Shown here one piece after another: positions 23,669 to 35,300 of a stretch of 64,000 nt of DNA. How positions within the stretch are numbered: position 1 is the stretch's first letter; every line of letters begins with the position of its first letter. Under the pieces are notes generated by a model. It worked only from the letters and a program-made list of their open reading frames with translations. It did no database searches and had not been told where the DNA came from. Source of the stretch: Pyrenopolyporus hunteri (Eukaryota > Ascomycota > Sordariomycetes > Xylariales > Hypoxylaceae); NCBI GenBank assembly GCA_902806595.1, contig CADCXC010000011.1, positions 1,240,001 through 1,304,000 of the forward strand, given 5' to 3'. The position numbers and the translations under genes were made by a program.

Positions 23669-25112
23669 CGTCGGCTAGGGGTCCGATAGCGATATTTTCC
23701 CAGCTACCTAAGCTGCTATCGGAGATCCAACACGAGTGAGGATTATGAGGGATGGTATAGGAGGGGCGTAGATGGTAAGCTGCGTTCTCGTAGTAACATA
23801 TAACCACACCCAGGCACTAGGCATGGTTATGGGTATCTGGCAATATGGACGAACTGAGGCGGTGAACACTGGCGAAATCCCAAGGGTTGCTATCTTGATT
23901 CACCCAGCTCACCCAGGGTGGAGCGGATTGGCGCGTGGAAGGAGATGAAGTGGAGTTCCAATAGCGTGGTATCCCATTATCGCAGGGTCGTAAATCGGTG
24001 TTATATGCGATTATCTTACCGAGATTGTGCTATCTCATTCGGGATATAATCGAGACGGGGGATAACGTAGGAAGGTAACGATTCCACGTACGCGTTTGTA
24101 TGTTGGGGATGGTAATCGAGAGAACGGGGGGATAGAAACGGCATTACATAGGGTAGGCTCCCTGAGTAAGTAGTAGGTAGGTAGGTACTACCTAAGCCTC
24201 CTGCACCTACCTCTGTACGTTTGAAGCCCGTACGTCATTGGCTCGTTGGGATGTTATATACCTTATGTAGGTATTTTGTACAGTTCTGAGCAGGCCGGGA
24301 CCTTGTAATGTCTACGTACCACTTAGATCGGTATACAGGTGCGTACGTCTTATCGCTCTATACCGAAGCATAAGATAATAAGACCAGCTGGAGGATAGGC
24401 TATCACATTGGGAGATTTGATGCTTACGATATGTGCCTAGGTACCGAGGCATGGAATTTACCTGGTATCCACGCGGTTCCATTACACAAGGTGTAGTGCA
24501 TACATGGTATGTAGGTACCTATTTAAGCGCATTACTATATCTGAGTACATACTTAGGTACCTACCTATACATAAAGTTACGGATATAGACGAACCATAGT
24601 AAGATCTGATGTTTCTTTTTATTTTTTTTACAGGAACGACTGGAAAGATGGAGAGACGGAAAGACGAACCTCGGGTGCTTGTCACGATATGGAATTTAAA
24701 GCTCTGCACGTAGGATCGGCTCGCTACATAGCAACTTCCCTCCCCTTGCCGGAAACGTAAGCTGATTTGACATGTACGTATGATTAGGTGGAACGTCATT
24801 TTTCACCTCGCTTCATGTGCCTACCGGACCTAATCTCCTTTTTCCCCCTTCCTATCATTCTCTCTTCTTTAAAACACGACTCACTTCCGTGCGCTATCAC
24901 TTGCATCTTCCCCGTTACTCAACGCTGCCTATTAAAAATTAATTCATTGCTCGTCCGTTGCGGGTTTCTCAAAACTATCACAGTCGGACGATTTTCGCCC
25001 TGATATAACCCTAGACTCAACTTAATTAAGCCACGAACGCGGCGGCCTCCGGCTTCACTTATTGTATACTACGTCCACCCCGGATTCCTCGACTCACCAA
25101 CGATCTTCCACG
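23669..25112. other. Divergent intergenic region, ERG27 to small membrane protein
   Basis: The 1.4 kb between two outward-facing genes contains dense TAGG/CCTA tracts near 24170-24215, 24430-24450 and 24505-24570, but no credible gene. The longest frame (24482-24799, minus) crosses these repeats and has no domain. The stretch 24830-25060, CT-rich on the plus strand, is the likely promoter/leader for the gene at 25113. Confidence 0.5.
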
Positions 25113-25538
25113 ATGAACAAGTTACCGATAGACCTAGCCATGACTCGGTTCGCGCATACGCTCCAGACCGGTCTACTCCCCGAACAGGCCTGGATTGTCA
25201 TTAGTTGGATCGCCTTCTTTTTTGTGCGCATCAGCCCTACGGCCCTCCTGTCATCCACAGCCTTACTAATAGGTATTCTTACTCAGAAACTAGCGAGCTT
25301 AGCTTTCGCCATACCTCTTTTAAGTCTTATCGTCTTCGATTTCTGCCTTTGGATCTGGCGACTAAACCGACCCGAGCCCGAAAATAACGTACGACCGAGT
25401 CGAGTCCCGCGCAGGGCCGCAAAGCCGAACGTTAACCCAACGACTTCGCCAAACGGCGTCAGCTCCGCAACGGCTCTCTCTGCCAACGCAACGACGAGCC
25501 AGAGACGCGCCATATACTCGGAACATACGAATCACTGA
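25113..25538 (+). CDS. Small predicted membrane protein, unrecognised
   Basis: An uninterrupted frame of 141 residues beginning MNKLPIDLAMTRFAHTL. I do not recognise the family. Three hydrophobic stretches are visible: about 28-40 (AWIVISWIAFFFV), 44-60 (PTALLSSTALLIGIL) and 64-84 (LASLAFAIPLLSLIVFDFCL), followed by a basic, Asn/Ser/Thr-rich tail of about 50 residues. This is the layout of a small membrane protein with a cytosolic or lumenal tail. The ATG at 25113 is the first in frame. The gene ends 87 bp before the HOM6 stop codon, tail to tail. It could be a chance frame, but hydrophobic periodicity and lack of stops argue for a real gene. Confidence 0.5.
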   Translation: MNKLPIDLAMTRFAHTLQTGLLPEQAWIVISWIAFFFVRISPTALLSSTALLIGILTQKLASLAFAIPLLSLIVFDFCLWIWRLNRPEPENNVRPSRVPRRAAKPNVNPTTSPNGVSSATALSANATTSQRRAIYSEHTNH

Positions 25539-25625
25539 CGAGAAGATACGTAGCCGCTTGAGACAATTTATTTTTGCGACAACTATCCGTAGTAGAACAT
25601 CGATGAAATTTGAATTTCTTCCTCA

Positions 25626-26799
25626 CTACGAAATTTGCGACAGTACCTTGATCAGATCACTGGTGACGCCCATCGCCGTTACCTCTCCTCCGGCGCCAGC
25701 GCCTTGTATGATGAGGGGATTCGCGCCGTATCGCTTAGTGTAGAAACTAATAATGTTATCGCTCCCTTTGAGAGCCGCGATCGGGTGCGACTTGTCGAAC
25801 ATCTCGAGCCCAACTTTAACAGCCTTGGTAGCCACGTCGATGCTCCCCACAAACCTCACCACTTTGCCTTGCTTTTGAGCCGCAGCTTTTGTTTCCTCCA
25901 TCTGAGAGTCGAACTCAGGCAGTCTCTGCAAGAACTCGTCACCACTCGCGACGGACTCTAGCTCCTTCGGGATGAGGCTCTGCACCGGGAAGGAAGTGGG
26001 CGATTCGACAGGAAGACCCGCCAATCGCGCAAGGATCGTAAGCTTCCTAGCGACGTCAAGGCCGTTCAGGTCGTCCCGAGGGTCCGGTTCCGTATAACCC
26101 AATTCCTTCGCCTTCTTTACTTCAGCGGACCATTGGCCGCCGGAACCTTCGACAGGAGCAAACGAGTTGAAGAGGAAGGACATGGTACCACTGAATACAC
26201 CTTCGATCTTCGTCACCTCGTCACCGGTCTCCACTAGGTCCTTGAGGGTCGAAATGACGGGAAGACCGGCTCCGACGGAAGATTCGTGGTACACCTTAGC
26301 TCCAGACGTAGCAGCAGCTGTGAAGATGTCCTGCCATAATTTATACGATCCTGAAAAGGCCTTTTTGTTGGGCGTGACGACGCTAATGCCGCGACTCAAG
26401 AAGAGAGGGTAAGTGTCGGCCACATCCTGGGAACTAGTGTTGTCCACAAGCACAACTTTCGAAGGTGCGGCAGCTAGGTAGTCCACAACCTGCGGCAAGC
26501 TCAGAGGAGTCTTGGTCGAGGTGGAAAGCTCCTGGAGCACATTCTCGGTGGGGACAGAGTAGTCGGGATTGAAGAGGGCTTTCTTGCTAGTTGAGATGTA
26601 GCAGAGACTCAGCTTAGGAGTCGGTCGTCTTTTCGATAGGGCCTCGAACTGGGAAAGGAAGCATTTGCCAACTCCTCCGGCACCTTTTTAATGTTAGAGA
26701 GATTGGTCAGTAGAACTGCTATAAGAAATAAGAAATTGTTTCCAGTAGCTCGAGGCGCTTACCTATAATGGCAATAAGAACTTTGTTAGTTGCTGCCAT
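25626..26799 (-). CDS. HOM6: Homoserine dehydrogenase
   Basis: Exons 26763-26799 and 25626-26683 encode 364 residues, the length of fungal monofunctional enzymes. Homoserine dehydrogenase reduces aspartate-4-semialdehyde to homoserine with NAD(P)H, the branch point to threonine and methionine. The 79 bp intron (26684-26762) lies inside the nucleotide-binding loop; joined, it reads VLIAIIGAGGVGKCFLSQF with GAGGVGK at 13-19. Further family signatures are VVTPNKKAF (substrate-site Lys), GVFSGTMSFLFN and the signature region ELGYTEPDPRDDLNG with LDVARK. The C-terminal GANPLIIQGAGAGGEVTAMGV closes the dimer/nucleotide site. It is complete, with no odd residues. It faces the CCDC174-like gene across a 433 bp shared promoter. 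Confidence 0.96.
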
Positions 26800-27232
26800 A
26801 TTATTTGATAAGACAACTCCCTTCCTTATTCCTTTTTAGAAATTCGAGTCTTGATGCTCTTCACGTCGTTGTAATTGTTTTTTGCGTGTTTTCAATGGGA
26901 CGTGGGGTAATTTATGTCGTTACAGGGGGCCGATCGCGGCTGCGCGGGGCATTCCAAGGGACCAACACCTAGAATTATAGTGGATTGAGTGGAGCAATCG
27001 GGCACGGGTAGCAGCAAATCTCGCTGGAATCCGCCCGTGGCAGGTACCTAACTTATACCTGAGTTCCATAGTATGAACTACAAAGTACATCACCTCCATA
27101 CGTAATACCTACCGTCCGTTTTCCTTCGTCAGACGGGAATAACAACTTCAACTTTTTTACCATTTCCCCAAGATTACATCGCCACTCGAGCTTCCCCTTA
27201 CCTGGTTCTCCGCGGCATCTCTCCTTTCAAAA
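26800..27232. promoter_or_regulatory. Divergent promoter region, HOM6 / CCDC174-like
   Basis: These 433 bp separate two outward-facing start codons, so both promoters must lie here. A short TACCTA-type cluster is at about 27040-27110. No specific factor site could be assigned; a Gcn4-type TGACTCA next to HOM6 was looked for and not seen. Confidence 0.45.
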
Positions 27233-28405
27233 ATGCCGCAGGATCCAAATCTCTACGGGCAACGTCCCGCGAAGCGGCAAAAGAAAGAGATCCCGCTCTC
27301 CAGCTCCCTCGATTTCGCCTCCCAACTGACCTCCCTCCTCTCGACGTCCGCCTCCGACCCGTCGTCGTCGTCGTCCTCCGCCGCAGCGTACGGTCGGGCC
27401 CGCCCCTCCAAGACAAAAGACGACATATTCTCCGTCAAGGCCAAGCGGAAAGCGGGCGCCTCCGCCTCGACAACAACAACAACAACAGCAGATGGGGACC
27501 GCAAGACCGGCGGCAGCAAGGATGGCGCAAAGCTCTCGCTCAAGGAGGTCCGCGGCACCGAGGACGAGAAGCACGACCTCGCGCGCGCCCGCCGTAAGAT
27601 GGAAGAGAAGGCGCGCCTATACGCCGCCATGAAGCGCGGCGACTACATCGCCAAGGAGGGCGAGGCCGCGCCGCTCGTCGACTTCGACCGCAAGTGGGCC
27701 GAGAAGCATCCCGAAGACGGCCCGGACAACCACGACTCGAGCTCCGGCACCGACGACGAGTCGTCGGACGAAGACGACCCCGCCGGCCAGGAGATGGTCG
27801 AGTTCACGGACGAGTTCGGGCGCGCGCGGCGCGTCACGCGGGCCGAAGCCACGCGGCTCGAGCGGCGGCGGCAGCGCCAGGCGCTCGGGGCCGCGGAGCT
27901 GGAGAGCATGGCGGCGCGGCCCGTGAGGGCGCCGGCGCACGTCATCTTCGGGGACGTGGTGCAGTCGGCGGCGTTCGACCCGGCGGAGGCGACGCGGGCG
28001 GAGATGGCGTCGCTAGCCGCGCGCCGGGACCGGACCCCACGCCGCCGGCCGACGCGCACTTCGACGGGCGCGCGGAGATCCGGTCCAAGGGCGTGGGCTT
28101 CTACCAGTTCAGCCACGACGACGAGGAGGCGCGCGCGCCAGATGAGGGACTTGGAGGAGCGCCGCGAGGACACGGAGAGGGTTAGGCGGGAGAGGGAGGA
28201 GCGCAGGGAGAGGAGGAGGAGGGAGATCGAGGAGCGCAGGGCGAAGATCGGCGCGAGGAGGGCGGAGAAGATGGCGGAGAGCTTTCTGGATGGGTTGGCT
28301 GGGGAGTTGGGGGCGGTTGGGTCTGGTGGTGGTGGTGGCGGTAATGGTAGTGACGATAAAGAGAAAGACGTCGAGGAGAAGGGGCAGAGTAAGGAAGCTT
28401 CGTGA
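27233..28405 (+). CDS. CCDC174-like nuclear protein, with two compensating frame breaks
   Basis: An intronless frame of 390 codons matches the CCDC174 family (nuclear, coiled-coil, linked to mRNA processing in animals). The N-terminus is Ser/Thr-rich and basic, the middle carries the family block EMVEFTDEFGRARRVTRAEA, and the C-terminus is a long Arg/Glu coiled coil starting RQMRDLEERRED. Between about 28035 and 28139 the conserved family core is not in this frame. The plus frame shifted by one base reads TPPADAHFDGRAEIR and then SKGVGFYQFSHDDEEAR, which matches the GVGYFxF signature of human CCDC174. A missing C in the CCCC run at 28035-28038, and a second indel in the GCGCGC run at 28129-28139, would restore one continuous protein of about 391 residues. 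A read-level error in GC-rich DNA is the simplest cause. Confidence 0.82.
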   Translation: MPQDPNLYGQRPAKRQKKEIPLSSSLDFASQLTSLLSTSASDPSSSSSSAAAYGRARPSKTKDDIFSVKAKRKAGASASTTTTTTADGDRKTGGSKDGAKLSLKEVRGTEDEKHDLARARRKMEEKARLYAAMKRGDYIAKEGEAAPLVDFDRKWAEKHPEDGPDNHDSSSGTDDESSDEDDPAGQEMVEFTDEFGRARRVTRAEATRLERRRQRQALGAAELESMAARPVRAPAHVIFGDVVQSAAFDPAEATRAEMASLAARRDRTPRRRPTRTSTGARRSGPRAWASTSSATTTRRRARQMRDLEERREDTERVRREREERRERRRREIEERRAKIGARRAEKMAESFLDGLAGELGAVGSGGGGGGNGSDDKEKDVEEKGQSKEAS

Positions 28406-29680
28406 TTATTATGCTTCTTATCTGGGCCCCTTTATAGTGGAGAGCTAAGTCGAAGAAGAAGGGAGCTTCCCTCCTTGAGCTTTAGGAGTGAATATCGAAG
28501 ATACCCCTTTCTCCATCAGGCTTTTAAACCGACGCCAGAGGCCATAGATTTCAGTATGGTTAGGCCCCTATATTAGAACGGAGGGAGTGGTACTACGTCG
28601 GATTCTACCACTTCCTAGTATGCCTCAATAAGACTTTAAATAATAGCTACTACATCGATATCACATTATATTGCTTCTATCCAGCTCGTGGGAAAACAAA
28701 TCGTCTAATATACCTACCTAAATAATATGCGTAACTTATTCCCACGTTTCTAGCCCCTAAAATCCTAAACTTTTCTCTATACCATCATCGATATAGCTAG
28801 TGCTTTACATACAAAAGCTTAGTATGAACAAGACGGATGATGGGTTATTAAGCTTAACAATAAGATAGAGCTTCAAATTATCTTATAACGTTCGATCTCA
28901 TCGTCACATCAGAACCGTGATACCCCCTCGAAGTTGAAATAACGCCCGATTCTACGGGTATCTATTTGACGAGTCTTTACTCTACCTAGTCATGCGTCAA
29001 GCAGATCCAAAGTGGCCTTTCTTCCATCCATATCTCCTCATTACCTAGGTAGTTATACATAACATAGGTAGGTATGTCTCAAGCACAAGGTACTCCAAAT
29101 TCTAGTCAAGGTAAGCGGATATGGCGAGCACATAAATAAAGTACCTAGGCACCAAGCAGACATAAACATCATAAAGGCAAAAGTAAACTTCTCTCTCTGC
29201 CTCTAGCCGCGTATATTCGTACCAGGTATCTCGATAAACGCGCTATATAGTATGTATATTATACCCATAGTTACATATGTGTATAATACATGTTTATATA
29301 GAGAAAATGCGGAACGTATTAACAGTCGCACCAAATCAAAAGAAAGCGCAACTTAACCCCGTCACGAGCCCGATATCAAGCGCCGGCAGCCTAGAAACAC
29401 GCGCCAGAACAAACAGCACAGTAAGTCGGCGGAGAAGCGGGAGTCGCCCGCTACTTTCCCCTTGAAGTAGGGAAAACAAAAAGGGGGAGATGTTTTAGAG
29501 AAGAAAAAAAAAGACGTTACCCCTGCCGTTGTTAGTGAAGCTCCCCTGAACGCCGGAATATATGCGCCGTCTCTCAAGGCCGTGATGCTATATACAACAT
29601 GAATTTTTTTCTCCGCCCGCCAGTAGATTCAAAATTGGGAAAGATGCATTCCTGAGGCCTCGTTCAACCCATTCCAGCAT
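28406..29680. other. Convergent AT-rich intergenic region
   Basis: About 1.3 kb between the tails of the CCDC174-like and DUF7820 genes. TACCTA/TAGGTA words occur near 28710-28722, 29042-29075 and 29138-29150, with TATATA-rich sequence near 29240-29300. A 62-codon frame at 29277-29465 is unremarkable. No gene is seen. Confidence 0.55.
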
Positions 29681-32020
29681 TCAGGAGAGCCACCACATGC
29701 AACCGCAATTGCTCATGTCACTTCCCATATTGGGTGCTCCACGGCCCCCGATATGTCTAGCGATGCTTCGTCTCGCTCTTTCTAATTCGCCATAACCCCC
29801 CTCGTTCTCGTCGATGTAAATATCGATCGTATGTCCATTCGGATCCAAGAGCGGAACCGCCTCTCCGCTTTCACTAATTCGATATTGGCGGCACCACGGC
29901 TTAACCTCTGCCACACGGGTGTCGCGGCGTTCTTCAACCTTGATGACCCGCGGATACACGGGTGGGTAATTGAAGGGCATAGGGAAATCTTGGTCGGACA
30001 GTCCGCTCGACGTCGCGGCGGGTGAAGAAGTACTCGTGCCCATAGGAGGTTCCTCGGTTGTTGAGGTAGACACGTGGCGTTCTTGAGGATCGAGGTAAGG
30101 TCCCTGAGACCCTCTCATGTCGCCGCCGTTTTCGAAATCCAGCGGCCCTCCTGTGGCGGCCGGAGGAGCCGGGGTTTGCCCGGGAACATTCTCGGTTGAA
30201 CTAGTGACCGAAGAGCTCGTCATAGGCCTTATACTGTTGTTCTGACCCGCATAGATGAAGGTTTCCAAGATAGTGTTATCCCAATGACAAATCCAAGGGT
30301 TATCGCCTACTTGGGCACCCTTGCGTTTGAAACCACCGCCGAACAGCATGCGACGGTGTTTTTGACCTGACGTTGAATCGGGGTTGATCGATAGATTGTG
30401 TTCAGGGACGATGATGGTTTTATTGTAGGTAACCTGAAAATTCCACGCTGGCCCTCGAGGTGCCTCGTGAACGTCACTAACAAGCTCTAACCTGACATCG
30501 GTTAGATCGGGCGGTTGCATCCCATAGAAATAAACATTGTTTTCCAGACTAAAGCTCTCATTATATGAGAACCCTATGGAATAGTCAGATGTATTGGGTT
30601 TACCAGGCAGCCTCGTGATATTCATGGAAAGCTGGAAAAAGAAGAGATCACAGTTCCACGCTTGAGCTAAAGTGGAATCTTTGAAGCAGTTCTTAGACAT
30701 TAGATTGTTCCTGAGAGGCAGGGCAAAGTATCCCTCTTCCAAGGGTGGTAAATCGGGAGGCAGTGTGCTCAAAGGTTGCGTATCCCAGTTGCTTGGATTT
30801 AGTGCCGGCGAGGGTGGCCTATCCACGAATTTAGCATCATAAAGGAGAAGGTACGAGATGATAGCAATTCCTTACCTATTTGGGGGCTGCCCTTTCTTCA
30901 CATGAGGATTGAAGAGAGTCCCGATGACGGCGCCGAGGATTGTTCCCATCAGGACGAGGACGATGGCGGCTAAGAGAATGGCCCAGCAGGGAACGATACC
31001 CCAAACTCTCCTCTTAGCAGTTACATGCCAGTCTTTCGACGACTTCTTCTCGTCTATAACTTCTTTGTCGGACGAGGCAGCAGCGTTCAGTTCATTTCGA
31101 CTACTATCAGATGTAAAACTCCGGATAGATTCTCGAGACTGGGGAGAATTTAAACCGCCTAGATCTTCGGTAGACGCGAACTCGGGGTTTCGAGTAGCTA
31201 CTCCGATACCCCCAGAACCCGGAATGGCCAGCATCGGTTGCACGGGTACCGGTTGAGGAGTTTCCATGCCCAGTGCTTTTCTAGCATATGTTTCCTCCGG
31301 ATACCTCGTGTAAGGAGGTAACTGTTCTGTATGACCATCGGGGCCTATCAGATCGGCCACGTCTTCCCCATCAGGCCCAATTCTCCTTTGATAGTTGTCC
31401 GCCGCCCCAGGAAATCCTACGTTAATCTCTCCTTGCGCCGGCCGATTAGGTATCCCGTCAGCTTCCGGAACGGTGTTCTGCGGGTACATGCCGTACGGAT
31501 GCGCCGGCCCTCGAGGTCCATTGTACGACCGCTCAGAGATTGGTGCGGTCGAGGTTGTCGCTAGGCTAGCCGTGCGTGCGACTCGGACGTCCTGCGGATA
31601 CATCTGGTACGGGTGAGAGGGGCCGGAAGGGCCGTCGTACGGGTCCTCTGGGTCCACAAAGGGCGATATGGTCGAGACGCTCGAGACTCTGCTTCGTGTT
31701 GTTGTTCTTTCGCTGCCCGGTTCAGTCGACGACCCGTCGTGTTGCAAAGCCAGAGACTCGCTCCGCCGGTGCGGCTTGGTGATACTCGATGGCCGTGGCG
31801 GTGGTATCTGCGCCATAGGAGGGACATCTTGAGTCGTCGTGGTCAAGGGCCTCGAGGTCTGGGTATGTGTCGCATCCACCGGACGGAACCCATCGGCGAT
31901 TGCCATTGCTTGTAGGTCGTAGTCGTCATCGTCGCCTTGGGTGGTTGAGAATCTCGCCGAGGTTCTCAGGGATGAATTGCGGTTTAATTCGGACGATTTG
32001 GCCTCGTCGATTGCCCCCAT
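29681..32020 (-). CDS. DUF7820-like single-pass membrane protein
   Basis: Exons 30876-32020 and 29681-30818 encode 760 residues. The first 345 are disordered, Ser/Thr/Pro-rich and contain a twice-repeated block of the form YxGPxGPxHPYxMYPQ. A single membrane segment follows (about 348-375, WAILLAAIVLVLMGTILGAV). Then comes a region resembling the fungal DUF7820 ectodomain: NCFKDSTLAQAWNCDL, FFQLSMNITRL, WICHWDNTILETFIYAG, and a Ser/Thr-rich stalk. The 57 bp intron (30819-30875, GTAAGG donor, GATAG acceptor) sits just after the membrane segment and joins PPNR to PPSPALNPSNW. Orientation N-in, C-out is predicted from the basic residues (TAKRR) before the membrane segment. The biochemical role of the family is not known to me; a surface or secretory-pathway protein is likely. 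Confidence 0.82.
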
Positions 32021-33929
32021 TGCCGCTAGTAAAATGTAGGGGATTCTTTGTTGTACGAGTCTCGGATGGACAAAGACGCCGGCGCAGCATCAGAGGCACG
32101 AGAAACGACGACGTTGGCTCCAGAGGGTCATCGAATAGACTGGCCAGAAGCGTCCCGATGCCGGGTCTGGTGTGGTTGATGTTTTTTCTGGCTCACTCTC
32201 AGGTCCTATCGAGTCCGGTCGATCTGGAGTCCCAATTGCAAGTTGTCCGTTGTAGACAAGTTGAATGGACCCGGGCTAGCGAGTAGAAAAGAGCCGTTGT
32301 GGTGGGAGTGGCTAGTGGCTTTTACAGGTTCGGCACAGGGAGCCCCAGCTCAAATCAGGGGCCAGGTGCTGGGACTAGTGGGTTTCGGACCTTTGGGAGG
32401 GGGGCGAGCCTGAGCGAATACAGTGCCGTTCCTTCCAGGGAGTCACAGCCAGACCAACCTCATTGGCTTATGACATACATGATTGACATGATGTTATAGA
32501 CGATACCTAATTACATGCGGTACCGACAGGTATATACATACCTAGGTAGGTATGTACATGTATGTATATACAGTGTATGTACCTACCTATATTGTGTCTA
32601 TGGTGCTCCATTACCCATACATCTACATCTACGTAGGGAGGTAGGGAGGTATGAATGTACCACGCACATTATGAACATCTCGCGTGGCCGATGTATCCAT
32701 TGGTGTATCCATTCCCACACTGCCCTGCCATATTGAAGTAACCGTTAACCTATTTCCAGCTCGGACCCTCTGGATAAGACACCCATAGATACCTTAGGTA
32801 GGTGTGGTATGGTACGGTATGGCATGGTACCTATGGGAGGGGATATCTTGGGTTAAGATATTGTACGTGGGAGAACAGCGTTGCTTCGATTCTATCCAAG
32901 AATAACTTTCTTACTGCTCACATACGATACCACGACTTTATCTTCGTCCTCTCCCAACCCATCAAACACTGTACCCTATTATGTACGTTGGTAGCCCTTT
33001 GAAACTCGACGAGAAGCAACCAAGCAACAAACCAAAAAGAAAACTGGGTTGGTAGCCGGGTCGATCGGTTGGTCTCGCCCGATGTATCCGCCTCCCCATC
33101 CTCATCGGGGTCACCATGCGATCTCTTGGCGATGGCACTTTAGGTTATTGTTAAATGTGCGAAGGGCAGAAAAGCGTACAATAGTTCGAGTGCCGTGTTC
33201 TTAGCAATTGGTCACCGTCCATGTCATCCCCCCGAGCCTGCGTCGTCAGATCAGGAACTTTGAGCATCGCGTTCTCTTCCAGATGAGTCTACGACGTCCC
33301 ACGCTTCGGAAATTCACCATGGTGCTAAAAGATGGCATCAGATGGAATTCTCATCCATGCGTGCCCGGCCGCCTAGGTAAGTAATATAAAATGGCCTGTA
33401 TAGACGGTAATATGTCCCGCGGGCACAGATTCGCTACAGCCATTTAAGCCTATTCTGCGCTGAGAGAATATTCCCGGACGACGGCACGAGGCCAAGGGCA
33501 CGCGAAAAATCCGAAAGCGAGGGGCGTGCGGATAGATGTTCGGTTGTGCAAGACTAAGGTATTAGCAATACATACAGCCGGACGGTGTAGGCCTTTAACG
33601 TTCCAAGCGAAGTGGAGTATAGCGGGCTCTTTTTTGTGCGCTCTGCCTTCCCTTCCAATGTTATTTAATTTTCCTTGTTTATTCTCGTTTATAGATAGAG
33701 CGTGGCCTCGATCGTACCTGGGTAGCGAGGCCCCGTTTGTGTGACGGCCCCATGTCATTCGCCCGGGTCGAAATAGCAAGAGGAGGCCGTTATATTTAAT
33801 ATAGTACGGTACTAATATATCGTGCCTACCAATATGCCAATCTGCCAATCTTGCCTCCTTCCATTATACTATGCGGTACCTAACGTTAGTTAGGTCATTT
33901 GCGCTTACCTGCCCAGCCGTACCGACCTA

Positions 33930-33990
33930 CATACATACATACATACATAGGTACCTATATAGGTAGGTAGGTAGGTAGGTAGGTAGGTAG
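33930..33990. repeat. CATA and AGGT microsatellites
   Basis: Five to six CATA units are followed, across GTACCTATAT, by about seven AGGT units ending near 33990. These are simple tandem tetranucleotides, expected to vary in length between strains. Confidence 0.9.
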
Positions 33991-34764
33991 ACGGTCGAGA
34001 TTAGAGGTAAACTCTAAGGAGTTAGGTCAGGACTGGAACTTTCATGCCAGTTGACGCAGGCGGGCGGCGATCCGGCACTTGCTTCCCCATAGGCAGATCA
34101 AGCTTCTTTAGGTCTTTACTAATTTGCGCTAACCTGCATTGCAGGAAGATGGAAGCAGGAACATTCGGCGATTGTCGGGTTAGGTACCTCTTAAATACAT
34201 ACGCCCACTGCACGTAAGAAGCCACAATTGGTACATGTAATCAGATATGCCAGAATCGATTGTTAACAAGATGTATACCTTCCTACGTAGATACGTATGA
34301 AATAGAAACATCTATAGACGTTGGTACATATAAATGCAGAAGTAATTGATAGGTTTCCAAACAACACGGGACTTCATGATAAGAACCTGGAATGCATATG
34401 TTCCCCATGTTCCTAATGCGTAAAGGGCGCATCCAACTGTTTCCCCTACTAGCCAGGGTGGGAGACGAGCTATAAAGAACACTAAACCAAGACGAGAAAC
34501 GATATAGCCAACTCCTTGTGTACACGGCACTTTGATTCCCGTTATTTCCGTACTGATTGGGAAGGGACCTGACCTACGGTAATGTGTGTGTTGCTTGCTA
34601 AAAGCTTCCTAAACCACCTATCCCAGGTACCTTCCATATTCAGATATATCCCGGTAGCTGAATATAGCCCATTCTTTCTCGCTATTCTATCACAACCCTT
34701 TAGGTCCCTTTCGGTGCCATCCCCTTGCTGGCTACGCTACCTTGAAGTTACTCTTACGTATAAC

Positions 34765-34814
34765 ATCCCACGTTGAATTCCCACGTTGAGTTCCCACTCT
34801 ATATTCCCACGTTA
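34765..34814. repeat. Imperfect tandem repeat of TTCCCACGTTGA
   Basis: Four imperfect copies of a roughly 12-14 bp unit (CCCACGTTGA core) stand in a row in the intergenic region; the third copy is the most diverged. Confidence 0.8.
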
Positions 34815-35300
34815 AATCGTGGCAGTCAGGAAGCGCTTTGCTTATTCAACATGACAATTCCTATCATCCACGAGCATGTGTATGTGTAATAGGATACAAT
34901 CCAACGCAGGCCGGCGATCATTCGCGACGACCAAGACTCTTAGACTTTCAGACTCTCAGCCCTCTCAAAGGCCCGTGACGCTGCATGTGGCACACGGCAC
35001 GTTTGATTACAATCGTTTGATTACAATTGCTTCGGATCTTGGCCTCTATTACTACCTTACCAACTTTATTCCACGGCCACTCATCAGTTTTTCCTCCACT
35101 GAGACTTCTTGAATCAACTAGAACCGAACCGTGAGCTTCTATCAGTTTTATAGTATAGGTTGTTCGCTTAGCTGGTAGCAACCCGGCCTAACCTACCACC
35201 TAACCTCGCGTCGCCTGTCCCGCCAAGCTTCCGATTACTTGCGATTAATGTACGTGACAAGCCTTACTCGAGTCCGCCTTGCGTAACCCATACTGTGAGA

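Larger units (their letters stand above)
32021..35300. other. Long intergenic interval with microsatellites (3.3 kb)
   Basis: No supported gene lies here. TAGGTA/CATGTAC words cluster at about 32530-32660, and simple repeats occur at 33930-33990 and 34765-34814. A 132-codon minus frame (33450-33848) has no domain and neither neighbour nor codon pattern supports it. The left end holds the promoter of the DUF7820 gene and the right end that of the PLP-enzyme gene. Confidence 0.55.

Noticed and set aside
33450..33848. 132-codon minus-strand frame
   Set aside because: No recognisable motif, no plausible neighbouring exon, and located in repeat-rich spacer.
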